Shown piece by piece: positions 1-6,819 of a stretch of 8,238 nt of DNA. Both the position numbers and the translations under genes were made by a program. Every line of letters begins with the position of its first letter. Position 1 is the first letter of the stretch. The DNA is taken from assembly GCA_036557525.1 (NCBI GenBank), contig DATBHH010000013.1, positions 1-8,238 on the forward strand, given 5' to 3'. The notes beneath the pieces are model-generated. The model made no database searches and had not been told where the DNA came from. It saw only the letters and a list, made by a program, of their open reading frames with translations. The stretch is from VRUE01 sp036557525. GTDB taxonomy: Bacteria > Actinomycetota > Thermoleophilia > Solirubrobacterales > 70-9.

Positions 1-100
1 GCTCGCCGGCAGCGAGGAAATGTCCGGCGCGCCGGGCGTCGTCGTCGTCGAGACGCCGGCGGAGGCCGTCGCGACCGCGCTGGAGGCCGCGGCGGGCTAG
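1..100 (+). CDS. 3' end of an unidentified gene (partial)
   Basis: An open frame runs from position 2 to a TAG stop at 98-100 and encodes the last 32 residues of a protein whose start lies outside the window. The tail contains a hydrophobic beta-strand-like VVVVE followed by a helix rich in Ala and Glu (AEAVATALEAAAG), as is common at the C-terminus of Rossmann-like or ligase domains. The piece is too short to assign a family. Its codon usage fits a real GC-rich gene, with almost every third position G or C. It converges on the acetyltransferase gene, with only 5 nt between the two stop codons. Confidence 0.6.
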   Translation, partial: LAGSEEMSGAPGVVVVETPAEAVATALEAAAG

Positions 101-105
101 CGGGC

Positions 106-597
106 TCAGCCGTCGGCTGGGAAGAGACGCGCCATCACCAGCGCCGAGCGCAACGACCCGTCCTCACGGCGATAGTGGTCGCGCCGCAGCCCCTCCTGCT
201 CGAACCCAAGCGAGCGGTAGAGGCCGATCGCGGCCTCGTTGTCGGTGAAGACCTCGAGCTCGATCTTGTGGACGTCGGCGGGGCGGGCGGCGAGCCCCGC
301 CTCGGCGAGCATCCGGCCACCCCCGCGGCCCCGCCACCCGGGCAGCACCCACATCCCCAGCGAGAGGACACCGGGCGCGGGGGTGGGACTCATTCCGAGC
401 CCGCCGATCAGCTCCGCGCCGTCGATGAGGGCGAAGGGGTGGTGCTCATCGCTTTCGACCGAGAACCGGAACCTCTGCTCGAGCTCGTCGATCGTCGTCG
501 AGGGCTCGGTCGCGAGCCAGCGTCCCTCGGCGACGACGATGCTCATCCCGCGGGCCAGCGCCGCGCAATCCTCGAGCGTCGCCGGTCGCACCTGCAT
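106..597 (-). CDS. GNAT-family N-acetyltransferase
   Basis: The 163-residue protein is a single GNAT domain of usual family length. It would transfer an acetyl group from acetyl-CoA to an amine; the substrate cannot be read from sequence. The N-terminus (MQVRPATLEDCAAL) is the typical first strand and helix. The acetyl-CoA pyrophosphate-binding motif A is RGRGGGRML at about residues 89-97, preceded by the LGMWVLPGWRG strand. Motif B is NEAAIGLYRSLGFEQEG at about 120-136, the N-A-x-x-LYxxxGF signature also found in RimI/RimJ and spermidine/phosphinothricin-type acetyltransferases. The C-terminal DHYRREDGSLRSALVMARL is typical of the RimJ/RimL-like branch. There are no membrane segments, so it should be cytoplasmic. 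No Shine-Dalgarno is visible before the ATG. The gene lies 72 nt downstream of the GH15-like gene on the same strand. Confidence 0.9.
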   Translation of the reverse strand: MQVRPATLEDCAALARGMSIVVAEGRWLATEPSTTIDELEQRFRFSVESDEHHPFALIDGAELIGGLGMSPTPAPGVLSLGMWVLPGWRGRGGGRMLAEAGLAARPADVHKIELEVFTDNEAAIGLYRSLGFEQEGLRRDHYRREDGSLRSALVMARLFPADG

Positions 598-605
598 CGG
601 GGACG

Positions 606-611
606 AGGATA
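606..611 (-). promoter_or_regulatory. Candidate -10 box for a leaderless acetyltransferase mRNA
   Basis: Read on the minus strand, TATCCT ends 8 nt before the ATG of the acetyltransferase. This spacing would place the transcription start at or within a few bases of the start codon. That agrees with the absence of a Shine-Dalgarno and with leaderless mRNAs being common in actinobacteria. No good -35 hexamer is seen at 16-18 nt upstream, so this is only a candidate. Confidence 0.25.
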
Positions 612-669
612 GGGGTGGGTCGCGGATCCGACCTTCGCCACGGTCCGGGCGGTGAGGGTCGGAAGGGCG

Positions 670-2031
670 CTACCAGAGCTCGCGCAGGGCGAGGATCGCG
701 AAGGCATGCGACCAGGCGAGGGGCGTCGTCGAACGCGGGATCCCGGTGCGGGCGTCGACGCGCTCGGGAAGGAGGCCGAGCGGAGTCGCCGCCCGCCGCA
801 GGTCCGCCATCAGCCGCAGCGCGGCGCGGCGCGCGCCGAGGGCTGCGAGGCTCCATGCGCTCCAGGCGGTGGGCGCCGTCCACGGGTCCGCATCGGGCCA
901 GTCCTCGGACGGGGTGATCCCGTAGCGGCCGCTGGACGCGACCAGGCGGAGAAGGGTGCGGCGCGCGGCCGGGAAGAGCGCCGGGTACGGGAAAGGTCGA
1001 ACCGCCCAGGCGGCGGCCGCGTCGAGCCCGGAATCCGGGTCTCCGGCGCGCCGGACCAGGACCGCCCCGCGCCGCTCCGCCTCGAATGACCCCAAGCCGC
1101 TCGACCCCCTCGAGTCCTCGAGAGACGCGGTCGAGGCGAGTGCGTTCCCGAGGTAGTCGCCCGCCGCTTTCTCCTGGTAGTCGGCTCGATCACGCCAGTC
1201 CCCGACCTGGGGCGGTTCGGGGGCGCCGACGGCGCGGGCGGCGGCCGCGACCCAACCGTAGGCGTCGCCCTCCGCGGCGCGGCCGTCGACCGGCGCACCG
1301 GATGGGTCGAACCGGGCGGCTGCTCCGAGATCGAGCCGCTCGAGGAAGGCGACGATCCTCCGCGCCTCGGCGCGGTGGCCGGCGGCGGCGAGGGCGAGCG
1401 CGACCGCCGCGGCGTCCCGCGGCCAGACGTAGGCCCAGCCGTCGCGGGCCCCGGCGATCGTCGCTCCGGTGCGACGGTCGGTGAGGGCCCGCAGCACGAG
1501 CAGCGAGCGCTCGTACATCCGCCGCGCCCAGCCGGGGGCGCCGGGCCCGAGCGGCCGCGACCGCGCAAGCCAGGCGCGGCCGGCGCGGGCGGCCCGCAAT
1601 CCGCCCAGCAGCCGGACGACCTTCGTCAGGCGGTCGCCGAACCGGGCGACGGTGACCAGAACGTCGGTCCCCGGGAGGTAGTGCTGGCGGACCGCGTCAG
1701 CACGCCAGAGCGGCAGGCTCGCCCGGCCCACGTCCGCCCGGGCGACGATCCCCGAGTCCGGCGGCACCGTTCCGGCGGACTGGAGCTCGGACGGGATCTG
1801 GACGATCGCCCGACCCGGCGGGCCCAGATGGCGGACATCGACGACGTCGCCGTAGGAGTCGACAGCGCCGACCATTCTCCCGCCGCCGATCAGCGCGGTG
1901 CCGAGAAACGGCGCCGGCAGCCCGGCGATCGCCGGTGGCGTCGTCGGGTCGGCCCGGGATCCTCCTGAGAGGGCGAGCGCCGCGGCGAGGAGGGCGGCGC
2001 AGGCTGCGGTTGCCGCACGAGCGCTGCGCAT
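670..2031 (-). CDS. Secreted GH15 glucoamylase-like protein
   Basis: The gene encodes 453 residues from the ATG at 2031; an in-frame TTG at 2043 would add four residues and no better start signal. Residues 1-27 form a signal peptide: Arg-containing N-terminus, an Ala/Leu core and an SRA cleavage site before DPTTPP. The mature protein should be exported. A beta-rich N-terminal part (about 30-140) resembles a shortened bacterial GH15 N-domain. The (alpha/alpha)6 part carries YVWPRDAA (about 201-208), DSGLDAAAAW (about 333-342), DPWTAPTAWSAWSLAALG, LLPERVD (Glu423, position of the GH15 catalytic base) and PLAWSHA near the C-terminus. These are hallmarks of glucoamylases and related alpha-glucan or trehalose hydrolases. 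The usual W-E-E-x-x-G general-acid motif is not evident; the nearest match is GSFEAERRG (about 315-323). The protein is also short against the usual 600 or so residues. Membership of the GH15-like fold is likely, while activity and substrate are open. Confidence 0.75.
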   Translation of the reverse strand: MRSARAATAACAALLAAALALSGGSRADPTTPPAIAGLPAPFLGTALIGGGRMVGAVDSYGDVVDVRHLGPPGRAIVQIPSELQSAGTVPPDSGIVARADVGRASLPLWRADAVRQHYLPGTDVLVTVARFGDRLTKVVRLLGGLRAARAGRAWLARSRPLGPGAPGWARRMYERSLLVLRALTDRRTGATIAGARDGWAYVWPRDAAAVALALAAAGHRAEARRIVAFLERLDLGAAARFDPSGAPVDGRAAEGDAYGWVAAAARAVGAPEPPQVGDWRDRADYQEKAAGDYLGNALASTASLEDSRGSSGLGSFEAERRGAVLVRRAGDPDSGLDAAAAWAVRPFPYPALFPAARRTLLRLVASSGRYGITPSEDWPDADPWTAPTAWSAWSLAALGARRAALRLMADLRRAATPLGLLPERVDARTGIPRSTTPLAWSHAFAILALRELW

Positions 2032-2098
2032 ACGACCATGCAATCAGCCGCTCGGCCCGTTGGTCGCTAGCCTTCGACACCGCCGCTCCGCGGCCCCA

Positions 2099-2171
2099 GG
2101 CGAGGTAGCTCAGTTGGTAGAGCACACGACTGAAAATCGTGGTGTCGCCGGTTCGATTCCGGCCCTCGCCA
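2099..2171 (+). tRNA. tRNA-Phe (anticodon GAA)
   Basis: A full cloverleaf of 73 nt can be folded. The acceptor stem is GGCGAGG (2099-2105) with CCTCGCC (2164-2170), the D stem GCTC/GAGC, and the anticodon stem CACGA/TCGTG with loop CTGAAAA, which gives anticodon GAA at 2132-2134. The T stem is GCCGG/CCGGC with loop TTCGATT, and the discriminator base is A2171. All stems pair perfectly. The 3' CCA is not encoded, as the next bases are TAG, so it would be added by the CCA-adding enzyme. The gene is divergent from the GH15-like gene and converges on the psiE-like gene, ending 18 nt from the latter's stop. Confidence 0.97.
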
Positions 2172-2189
2172 TAGACGGCGTCACTCCGA

Positions 2190-2690
2190 CTATCCGGGCC
2201 GAGCGCCCCTCTGCTGTTGGATTTCGTCGTCGAGAGATTTTCCCCGCCGGAGGAGATAGATCGCAGCTCCGAAGGCGAGCGCGAGCGCTGCGAGGATCCC
2301 CAGCTCCAACAAAAGGTTGGTCAGTGGTCGCCCCGACGTCGTCTCCACCTGGGCTGTTACCACCACCACCCTCCGTACGACCGCGATCAACCCGATGAGC
2401 AGGAACGGTTCGGCATAGATCTCGCCCCTGTACAACACGATGCGCAGGGTATGGAGCAACTCGGCGACGATCAGCAGGAGGAGGATGCGGTCGAGAACCA
2501 GCAGGCCGATCGTCACGGGATCGTCGCCCCCTTCGATGCCATTGACCAACCCTTCGATCGTCCCGACGGTGACGGCGACGGCGGCAACCACGAGCAGCGC
2601 ACCCACGACCAGGTATACGACCTCCTCCACCACGTCGATGCCCTTAAGTACCAACTCAGGGCGGGTGCTTGGGGGTAGTTTCAAGGCCAT
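2190..2690 (-). CDS. PsiE-family (phosphate-starvation-inducible E-like) membrane protein
   Basis: This 166-residue integral membrane protein has four predicted transmembrane helices at about residues 23-46, 60-84, 94-113 and 124-147. A short cytoplasmic basic N-terminus and a charged C-terminal tail (RRGKSLDDEIQQQRG) flank them. The stretch LDRILLLLIVAELLHTLR, then RGEIYAEPFLLIGLIAVVRR and VVVVTAQ, matches the pattern of the PsiE family (PF06146). The E. coli member is induced by phosphate starvation; its molecular function is not known. No PHO-box-like repeat is apparent upstream. A GAGG sits only 3 nt before the ATG, a tight but possible ribosome binding site. The gene is transcribed away from the two-component genes and shares a 201-nt divergent upstream region with them. 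Confidence 0.8.
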   Translation of the reverse strand: MALKLPPSTRPELVLKGIDVVEEVVYLVVGALLVVAAVAVTVGTIEGLVNGIEGGDDPVTIGLLVLDRILLLLIVAELLHTLRIVLYRGEIYAEPFLLIGLIAVVRRVVVVTAQVETTSGRPLTNLLLELGILAALALAFGAAIYLLRRGKSLDDEIQQQRGARPG

Positions 2691-2821
2691 CGGCCTCGAC
2701 TGAGTCTACGCCGGGGCCGGCGGGCTCGAGACGGCCGGCGCGCAGCCCGGACGAGCTCGGGCGCGCTTATCCCTCGATGAGGATGGCGTGGTCTGGCATT
2801 GGGCAAGGATGGGTTCGGTTT

Positions 2822-2877
2822 TCCGCCAACCTCTGGACGGACGTTCCCCCTGTTAGGTCCGCCAAGGCTACGGGAAC
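2822..2877 (+). promoter_or_regulatory. Possible structured leader before the receiver gene
   Basis: The divergent gap 2691-2891 contains no gene, and I see no clear promoter in it. Its part next to the receiver gene is less GC-rich than the surroundings and holds several matching segments. TCCGCCAA is repeated directly at 2822-2829 and 2858-2865. A hairpin TCCGCCA/TGG-A-CGGA can form at 2822-2841, with one bulged A. CGGAC (2838-2842) also pairs with GTCCG (2857-2861), and GTTCCC (2843-2848) with GGGAAC (2872-2877). The last two pairings cross each other like a pseudoknot, and the first hairpin excludes the CGGAC/GTCCG pairing. I cannot match this to a known riboswitch class. Short complements arise by chance in GC-rich DNA, so this is a weak call. 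Confidence 0.25.
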
Positions 2878-2891
2878 CTTCTGATGCAGAG

Positions 2892-3248
2892 ATGACCCGC
2901 CGAATCCTGATCGTCGACGACCACGCCGGCTTCCGGCGCAGCGCCTCGCGCAGCCTCGCTGCCGCGGGGTGGGACGTGGTCGGCGAGGCCGGGGACGGCG
3001 CGGCCGCTCTCGAGGCCGCCGAGAGGATCGAGCCGGACGTCGTCCTCCTCGATGTCGGGCTTCCCGGCGTCAGCGGGATCGAGGTCGCGCGAGAGCTCAA
3101 CGAGCGTCTGCCCGACGTCGCCGTGGTCATGATCTCGACCCAGGACCCCGGCGACTACGGCGAGCTGGCGCTCGCCAGCGGCGCCCGCGGGTTCCTGTCC
3201 AAGCTCGATCTGTCCAGCCAGGCGCTGGAGGCACTCGTAGAGTCATAG
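2892..3248 (+). CDS. Stand-alone receiver-domain response regulator
   Basis: From the ATG at 2892 the protein is 118 residues, essentially one receiver domain and no output domain. A longer in-frame start at 2799 would add a Pro- and Gly-rich stretch with no family resemblance, so the start just before MTRRILIVDDH is preferred. The acidic pocket D9-D10, phosphoacceptor D54 (in VVLLDVGLPG), the conserved Ser82 switch residue and Lys104 (in GFLSKLD) are all present, so it should be phosphorylatable. The sequence resembles NarL-type receivers that have lost the C-terminal HTH; no HTH is found in any frame before the kinase gene. It ends 3 nt before the kinase ATG, which implies co-transcription and a shared signal. 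It may act as a phosphate sink, an intermediate in a relay or a protein-binding switch. Confidence 0.88.
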   Translation: MTRRILIVDDHAGFRRSASRSLAAAGWDVVGEAGDGAAALEAAERIEPDVVLLDVGLPGVSGIEVARELNERLPDVAVVMISTQDPGDYGELALASGARGFLSKLDLSSQALEALVES

Positions 3249-3251
3249 TCC

Positions 3252-4763
3252 ATGGCGGTGCGGATCGAGCAGACGGTCGCCCGAGCGGTCAGCTCTGCGA
3301 CCGACGTCGGCGATGCCTACACGCGGGCGCTGGAGGCGATCGGAACCGACCTCGAGTGGAATCTCGCCGCCGCCTGGGAGCCGAACGCCGACGGGGAGAC
3401 GCTCGGCTGCGCATCCCTCTGGTCACGCGACGACGACGCCGACGAGTTCGCGGCCGTGACCCGCACGACCACCTTCGCCCCCGGCGAAGGCCTGCCCGGC
3501 GCTGTCTGGGAGTCGGACCAGGCGGTCTGGGTGGCCGACGCGGCCACCGATCCCCGGCTGCCGCGACAGGAAGCCGCGAGGGCTGCAGGCCTGCACTCGG
3601 CGGTCGGCTTTCCGGTTCGCAGCGAGCGCGGCGTCGTCGGGGTGATCGAGGGATTCGCCGATCGCAAGCTCGAGCCCGACCAGGAGCTCCTCAACACGCT
3701 CGAGGTCGTCGGCGCCCAGCTCGGCCAGCTGATCGAGCGCCGGCGCGCCGAGGAGACCGGCGTCGCGGTCGAGCGCCGCCACCGCGCCACGCTCGAGGCC
3801 GCGATCGACTGCGTGATCACAATGGACCACAACGGCGACGTCCTCGAGTTCAACCCCGCCGCCGAGACGACGTTCGGCTACACGAGCGAGGAAGCGGTCG
3901 GCAGGGAGATGGCGACCCTGATCGTTCCCGAGGAGCTGCGCGACCGCCACCGCCGCGGGCTTCGCCGCTACCTGGACAACGATGAGCCGGTCCTGCTCGA
4001 CCGGAGGATCGAGATCGAGGCCGTGCGCCGCGACGGCTCCCGGTTCCCGGTCGAGCTCACCATCACCCGGATCGACGTCCCCGGCGCCGCCGTCTTCACC
4101 GGCCATCTCCGCGACATCACCGACCGCCTCGAGGCCGAACGCGAGCTGCGCGAATCCCGAACCCGGCTGGTCGAGGCCGCCGACGAGGCCCGGCGGCGGA
4201 TCGAGCGCGACCTCCACGACGGCGCCCAGCAGCAGCTGATCAGCGTCGCGATGACGCTCGAGGCCGCGTCGCGCCAGATCGAGGAGAGCCCGTCCGAGGC
4301 GCGGGCGCTGCTCGACGAGGCCGCGGCCGAACTGCGGCAGGCGACCGTCGAGCTGCGCGAGCTGGCGCGCGGCATCCACCCCGCGGTGCTGACCGAGGGC
4401 GGCCTCGACCCGGCGCTGCGCGGCCTGGCGAGCCGCAGCAAGGTGGCGACGACGATCGCCGCGGTGCCCGAGCGGCGCTTCCCGATGCCGGTCGAGGCGG
4501 CCGCCTACTTCGTCGTCGCCGAGGGCCTGACGAACGTCGCCCGCCACGCAGACGGTGCGAGCTCGGCCGAGGTGGAGGTCGCCGAGGCGGACGGCTCCCT
4601 CGTCGTCGAGGTGAGCGACGACGGCACCGGCGGCGCGACCCTCGACGGCAGCGGCCTGCGCGGCCTCTCCGACCGCGTCGCCGCGCTCGGCGGCGAGCTC
4701 GAGGTCACGAGCCCGGCCGGCGGCGGCACCAGGCTGAGGGCGGTGATCCCGTGCGGGTCGTGA
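3252..4763 (+). CDS. Soluble GAF-PAS sensor histidine kinase (HisKA_3/NarL-partner type)
   Basis: The 503-residue kinase has no signal peptide or membrane helix, so it senses a cytoplasmic signal. Residues about 15-165 form a GAF domain (FAPGEGLPGAVW, then SAVGFPVRSERGVVGVIEGF). Residues about 175-295 form a PAS/PAC domain with the pattern AAIDCVITMDHNGDVLEFNPAAETTFGYT in separable pieces, ending in the PAC-like GHLRDITDRLEAE. A short coiled coil leads to the HisKA_3 dimerisation domain, where H322 in ERDLHDGAQQQL is the phosphoacceptor. The ATPase domain has the N box EGLTNVARHA (N428), the G1 box DDGTGG (456-461) and the G2-like SGLRGLSDRV. GGGTRLRAVIP closes the domain. The ligand of the GAF and PAS parts cannot be told; no heme-binding signature was recognised. 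It overlaps the next gene by 13 nt, the obvious cognate regulator. No strong Shine-Dalgarno precedes the ATG, which suggests translation coupled to the receiver gene. Confidence 0.93.
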   Translation: MAVRIEQTVARAVSSATDVGDAYTRALEAIGTDLEWNLAAAWEPNADGETLGCASLWSRDDDADEFAAVTRTTTFAPGEGLPGAVWESDQAVWVADAATDPRLPRQEAARAAGLHSAVGFPVRSERGVVGVIEGFADRKLEPDQELLNTLEVVGAQLGQLIERRRAEETGVAVERRHRATLEAAIDCVITMDHNGDVLEFNPAAETTFGYTSEEAVGREMATLIVPEELRDRHRRGLRRYLDNDEPVLLDRRIEIEAVRRDGSRFPVELTITRIDVPGAAVFTGHLRDITDRLEAERELRESRTRLVEAADEARRRIERDLHDGAQQQLISVAMTLEAASRQIEESPSEARALLDEAAAELRQATVELRELARGIHPAVLTEGGLDPALRGLASRSKVATTIAAVPERRFPMPVEAAAYFVVAEGLTNVARHADGASSAEVEVAEADGSLVVEVSDDGTGGATLDGSGLRGLSDRVAALGGELEVTSPAGGGTRLRAVIPCGS

Positions 4764-5395
4764 TCGGCGAGGACTCGGTCCTGCTCCGGGAGGGGATCGC
4801 GCGGCTCCTCGACGAGGCCGGGATCGAGGTCGTCGGCCAGGCGGCCGACGCCGAGGACCTCCTGCGCAAGGTGCGCGCCCACAAGCCCGATGTCGCGATC
4901 GTGGACATCCGCATGCCTCCGGACAACACCGACGACGGCCTCCGCGCGGCGGCGGCGATCCGCGAGGAGCTGCCCGACGTCGGGATCCTCGTCCTCTCCC
5001 AGTACGTCGAGGAGCATTACGCGGTCGACCTGCTCGCCGCCGGCAGCGAGGGCGTCGGCTACCTGCTCAAGGACAGGGTGGCCGAGGTCGATCGCTTCAT
5101 CGACGCGGTGCGGCGGGTCGACGAGGGCGGCTCGGTCCTCGACCCCGAGGTCGTCGCCCAGATGCTCGGCCGCCGCCGCGAGAGCGGCCCGCTCGAGACC
5201 CTGACCGATCGCGAGCGCGAGGTCCTCAAGGCGATGGCCGAAGGGCAGACCAACCGGGCGATCTCCGAGGAGCTGTTCGTCAGCGAACGGGCGGTCGAGC
5301 GCCACGTAACCTCGATCTTCCAGAAGCTCGACCTCTCAGGCGAGGACGGCGGCCATCGCCGGGTCCTCGCGGTGCTCGCCTACCTGCGCGAGTAG
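4751..5395 (+). CDS. NarL/LuxR-family DNA-binding response regulator
   Basis: The 214-residue protein starts at GTG 4751, inside the end of the kinase gene (13-nt overlap), with a GAGGG about 10 nt upstream. The receiver domain has E7-D8, phosphoacceptor D52 (AIVDIRMPP), Ser83 and Lys107 (GYLLKDR). The insert PPDNTDDG after D52 is typical of actinobacterial regulators paired with HisKA_3 kinases. A linker leads to the LuxR-type helix-turn-helix at about 151-193: LTDREREVLKAMAEG, then TNRAISEELFVSERAVERHV and SIFQKL, with the conserved glutamates and the RxVExHV recognition helix. It should bind DNA as a dimer once phosphorylated by the upstream kinase. The target genes are unknown. No inverted repeat resembling a NarL or LuxR box was found before the operon. 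Confidence 0.95.
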   Translation: MRVVIGEDSVLLREGIARLLDEAGIEVVGQAADAEDLLRKVRAHKPDVAIVDIRMPPDNTDDGLRAAAAIREELPDVGILVLSQYVEEHYAVDLLAAGSEGVGYLLKDRVAEVDRFIDAVRRVDEGGSVLDPEVVAQMLGRRRESGPLETLTDREREVLKAMAEGQTNRAISEELFVSERAVERHVTSIFQKLDLSGEDGGHRRVLAVLAYLRE

Positions 5396-5835
5396 CCGGA
5401 GAGAAGCTCGATCAGTTCGTCGGTCTCGGAGCCGCCCCGCAGGTTCGGCGGGAAGACGGCGATCTGCTCGCCCGCCAGCGTCAGGACCAAGCTGCGCCCG
5501 TCGGAGGCAGGGTCGAGCGATACCTCGCCGCGGGGCCAGGAGCCGAGCTCCTCGCCGCGGACGACGACCGTGTCCTCGTAGGCCTCGCCGACGTCGGTTC
5601 CGGCGAACGCGACGACGCGGGCAGGCGTCACCGCGAGCACGAACGATTTCGGCAGCGTCTTCGTCTGGCGCGGCCGGAAGAGCTCGATCAGGGCGGTCCC
5701 GGTGATCATCGATGCCATTGAGGGCGTCCGTCCCTGGCGCAGGTGGCCGGCTGCGATCACCTCCTGCTCGATCCGCTCCTCGACCTGGGCCCTGATTGTC
5801 CGCGGCCCGAAGGCCACCTCTGCAAGCGCGCTCAT
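5380..5835 (-). CDS. Hypothetical protein, possibly with a PH-like fold
   Basis: This 151-residue protein is not firmly recognised. The N-terminal part (about 1-35) is helical and charged (AQVEERIEQEVIAAGHL). From about residue 45 it turns beta-rich. A strand-turn-strand of the form SFVLAVTPARVVAFAG at about 64-79 resembles bacterial PH-like or GRAM-type domains, and the C-terminus ends in a helix (ETDELIELLSGYS). There is no signal peptide or membrane helix. The start is well supported: GAGGAG lies 7 nt upstream of the ATG (minus-strand bases 5848-5843). Its last 16 nt overlap, tail to tail, the end of the response regulator gene. The PH-like reading rests only on pattern similarity. Confidence 0.75.
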   Translation of the reverse strand: MSALAEVAFGPRTIRAQVEERIEQEVIAAGHLRQGRTPSMASMITGTALIELFRPRQTKTLPKSFVLAVTPARVVAFAGTDVGEAYEDTVVVRGEELGSWPRGEVSLDPASDGRSLVLTLAGEQIAVFPPNLRGGSETDELIELLSGYSRR

Positions 5836-5889
5836 CCTGTTGCTCCTCGTTCGCTGAATTCCGTTTCCCTGAGGCTCCCAGCCTCATGC

Positions 5890-5906
5890 GCCCCGATCCA
5901 TGGGGC
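5890..5906 (-). terminator. GC hairpin downstream of the hydrolase operon
   Basis: GCCCC and GGGGC pair around a 7-nt loop in the 93-nt gap between the hydrolase stop (5929) and the start of the hypothetical gene (5835). The hairpin begins 23 nt after the hydrolase stop. There is no T-tract after it, so it is at best a weak or U-less terminator of the kind proposed for actinobacteria. It could equally be chance in GC-rich DNA. Confidence 0.25.
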
Positions 5907-5928
5907 CCGCCGCCAATCCGGCGTTCGG

Positions 5929-6819
5929 TTATCCGCCGGCCGCGGGGGCGCCGGCGAGCGCCGCGTCGAGCGCCGCCCCGATCGCCTCGGGCGTCTCGAT
6001 CTGCGGGTAGTGCCCGGAATCGGGGAGCTCGATCGCCGGCACGCCCGGGCGCAGCTCCTGGAGGCCGCGCAGGACCTCGGTCCGCGCGACCGGGTCGCGC
6101 AGGCCCCAGGCCAGGGTCAGCGACCCGGGCCAGTCCCGGATCGCCCCGTGCCAGCGCTCGGTGAAGCGTTCGCGCTCGGCCATGTAGTTGATCGTGCGGT
6201 GGGCGATGCGGGTGCCGCCGTCATGGGAGAGGAGCGACCACTGGTCGGCGGCCTCCCCGGCGCTCAGCGGATGGTCGGGGGAGAAGATCCGCCCGAACTG
6301 GGCGGTGAAGGTCCGCTCCGACGTGAGCCGGGCGAAGAGCGGCCCGAGGCGGCTGCGCAGCAGCTTCTGGCCGAAGGTCGGCCGCGCCAGGTGGAGGAGC
6401 ATGCTGCCGTTGAAGAGCATCGCCCCGACGAGATCGATGCCGAGCTCGCCGCCGATGTCCCGCGCCATCAGCTCGGTCGCGACCGAGGTCCCCATGTCGT
6501 GGCCGACGAGGAAGACCGGCGGCGACCCCGCGCGGTGGACGATGTCCTCGACCGCGTCGGCCTGCCAGGCGAGCGTGTAGACGTGATCGGCGGGCTTCTC
6601 CGAGAGCCCGAAGCCGAGGAAGTCGAAGGCGATGCTCGCCTCGTCGCCCCGCCGCGCCTCGAACAGCGGCCGCCAGTCGTAGGAGCTCGAGGGGAAGCCG
6701 TGCAGGTAGAGGAGCAGCGGCGCTTCGCCGCCGCCGCGGCGGCGCACGAACAGACGGCGGCCGAGCACCTCCTCGATCGCCCCCTCGCGGCGCCAGCGCT
6801 CGACCCGCTCGGTCAGCAT
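5929..6819 (-). CDS. Alpha/beta-fold hydrolase, epoxide-hydrolase/MEST-like
   Basis: The 296-residue protein is a complete alpha/beta hydrolase. The oxyanion motif HGFP is at 40-43, followed by SSSYDW. The nucleophile elbow VGHDMG puts Asp108 in the nucleophile place, as in epoxide hydrolases and haloalkane dehalogenases, rather than Ser. The acid is probably Asp242 (in WGLRDPVA) and the catalytic base His270 (in DSGHYPQIE). The lid region (about 165-228), with the features FTAQFGRIFS, a DQWSLLSHDGG segment and INYMAERERFTERWHGAI, resembles the MEST (mesoderm-specific transcript) subfamily, whose substrate is not established. No signal peptide or membrane helix is seen. Its ATG overlaps the stop of the upstream SRPBCC gene (ATGCTGA), so the two are translationally coupled and probably act on related hydrophobic compounds. 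The exact substrate cannot be inferred. Confidence 0.9.
   Translation of the reverse strand: MLTERVERWRREGAIEEVLGRRLFVRRRGGGEAPLLLYLHGFPSSSYDWRPLFEARRGDEASIAFDFLGFGLSEKPADHVYTLAWQADAVEDIVHRAGSPPVFLVGHDMGTSVATELMARDIGGELGIDLVGAMLFNGSMLLHLARPTFGQKLLRSRLGPLFARLTSERTFTAQFGRIFSPDHPLSAGEAADQWSLLSHDGGTRIAHRTINYMAERERFTERWHGAIRDWPGSLTLAWGLRDPVARTEVLRGLQELRPGVPAIELPDSGHYPQIETPEAIGAALDAALAGAPAAGG

Noticed and set aside
615..1968. Several long plus-strand reading frames opposite the GH15-like gene (such as 652-1089 and 1375-1968).
   Set aside because: They are rich in Arg, Gly and Pro, with no recognisable domain. They are typical mirror frames of a GC-rich gene, while the minus strand has a signal peptide and family motifs.
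2045..2073. A promoter for tRNA-Phe with TAGCCT (2068-2073) as the -10 box.
   Set aside because: The hexamer fits TANNNT and the distance to the tRNA is reasonable, but no -35 is present and the pattern is too loose to call in this composition.
2799..2891. An N-terminal extension of the receiver protein from ATG 2799.
   Set aside because: The added 31 residues (GKDGFGFPPTSG and following) resemble no receiver N-terminus. The domain begins right at the ATG at 2892.
5929..6819. The Asp-nucleophile hydrolase beside a fluoride operon might be a fluoroacetate dehalogenase that releases fluoride.
   Set aside because: Fluoroacetate dehalogenases carry HDRGxR at the nucleophile, with arginines binding the carboxylate, and a His-Trp/Tyr fluoride pocket. 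Here the motif is HDMGTS and no His-Trp pair follows. The genes are also divergent, not in one operon.
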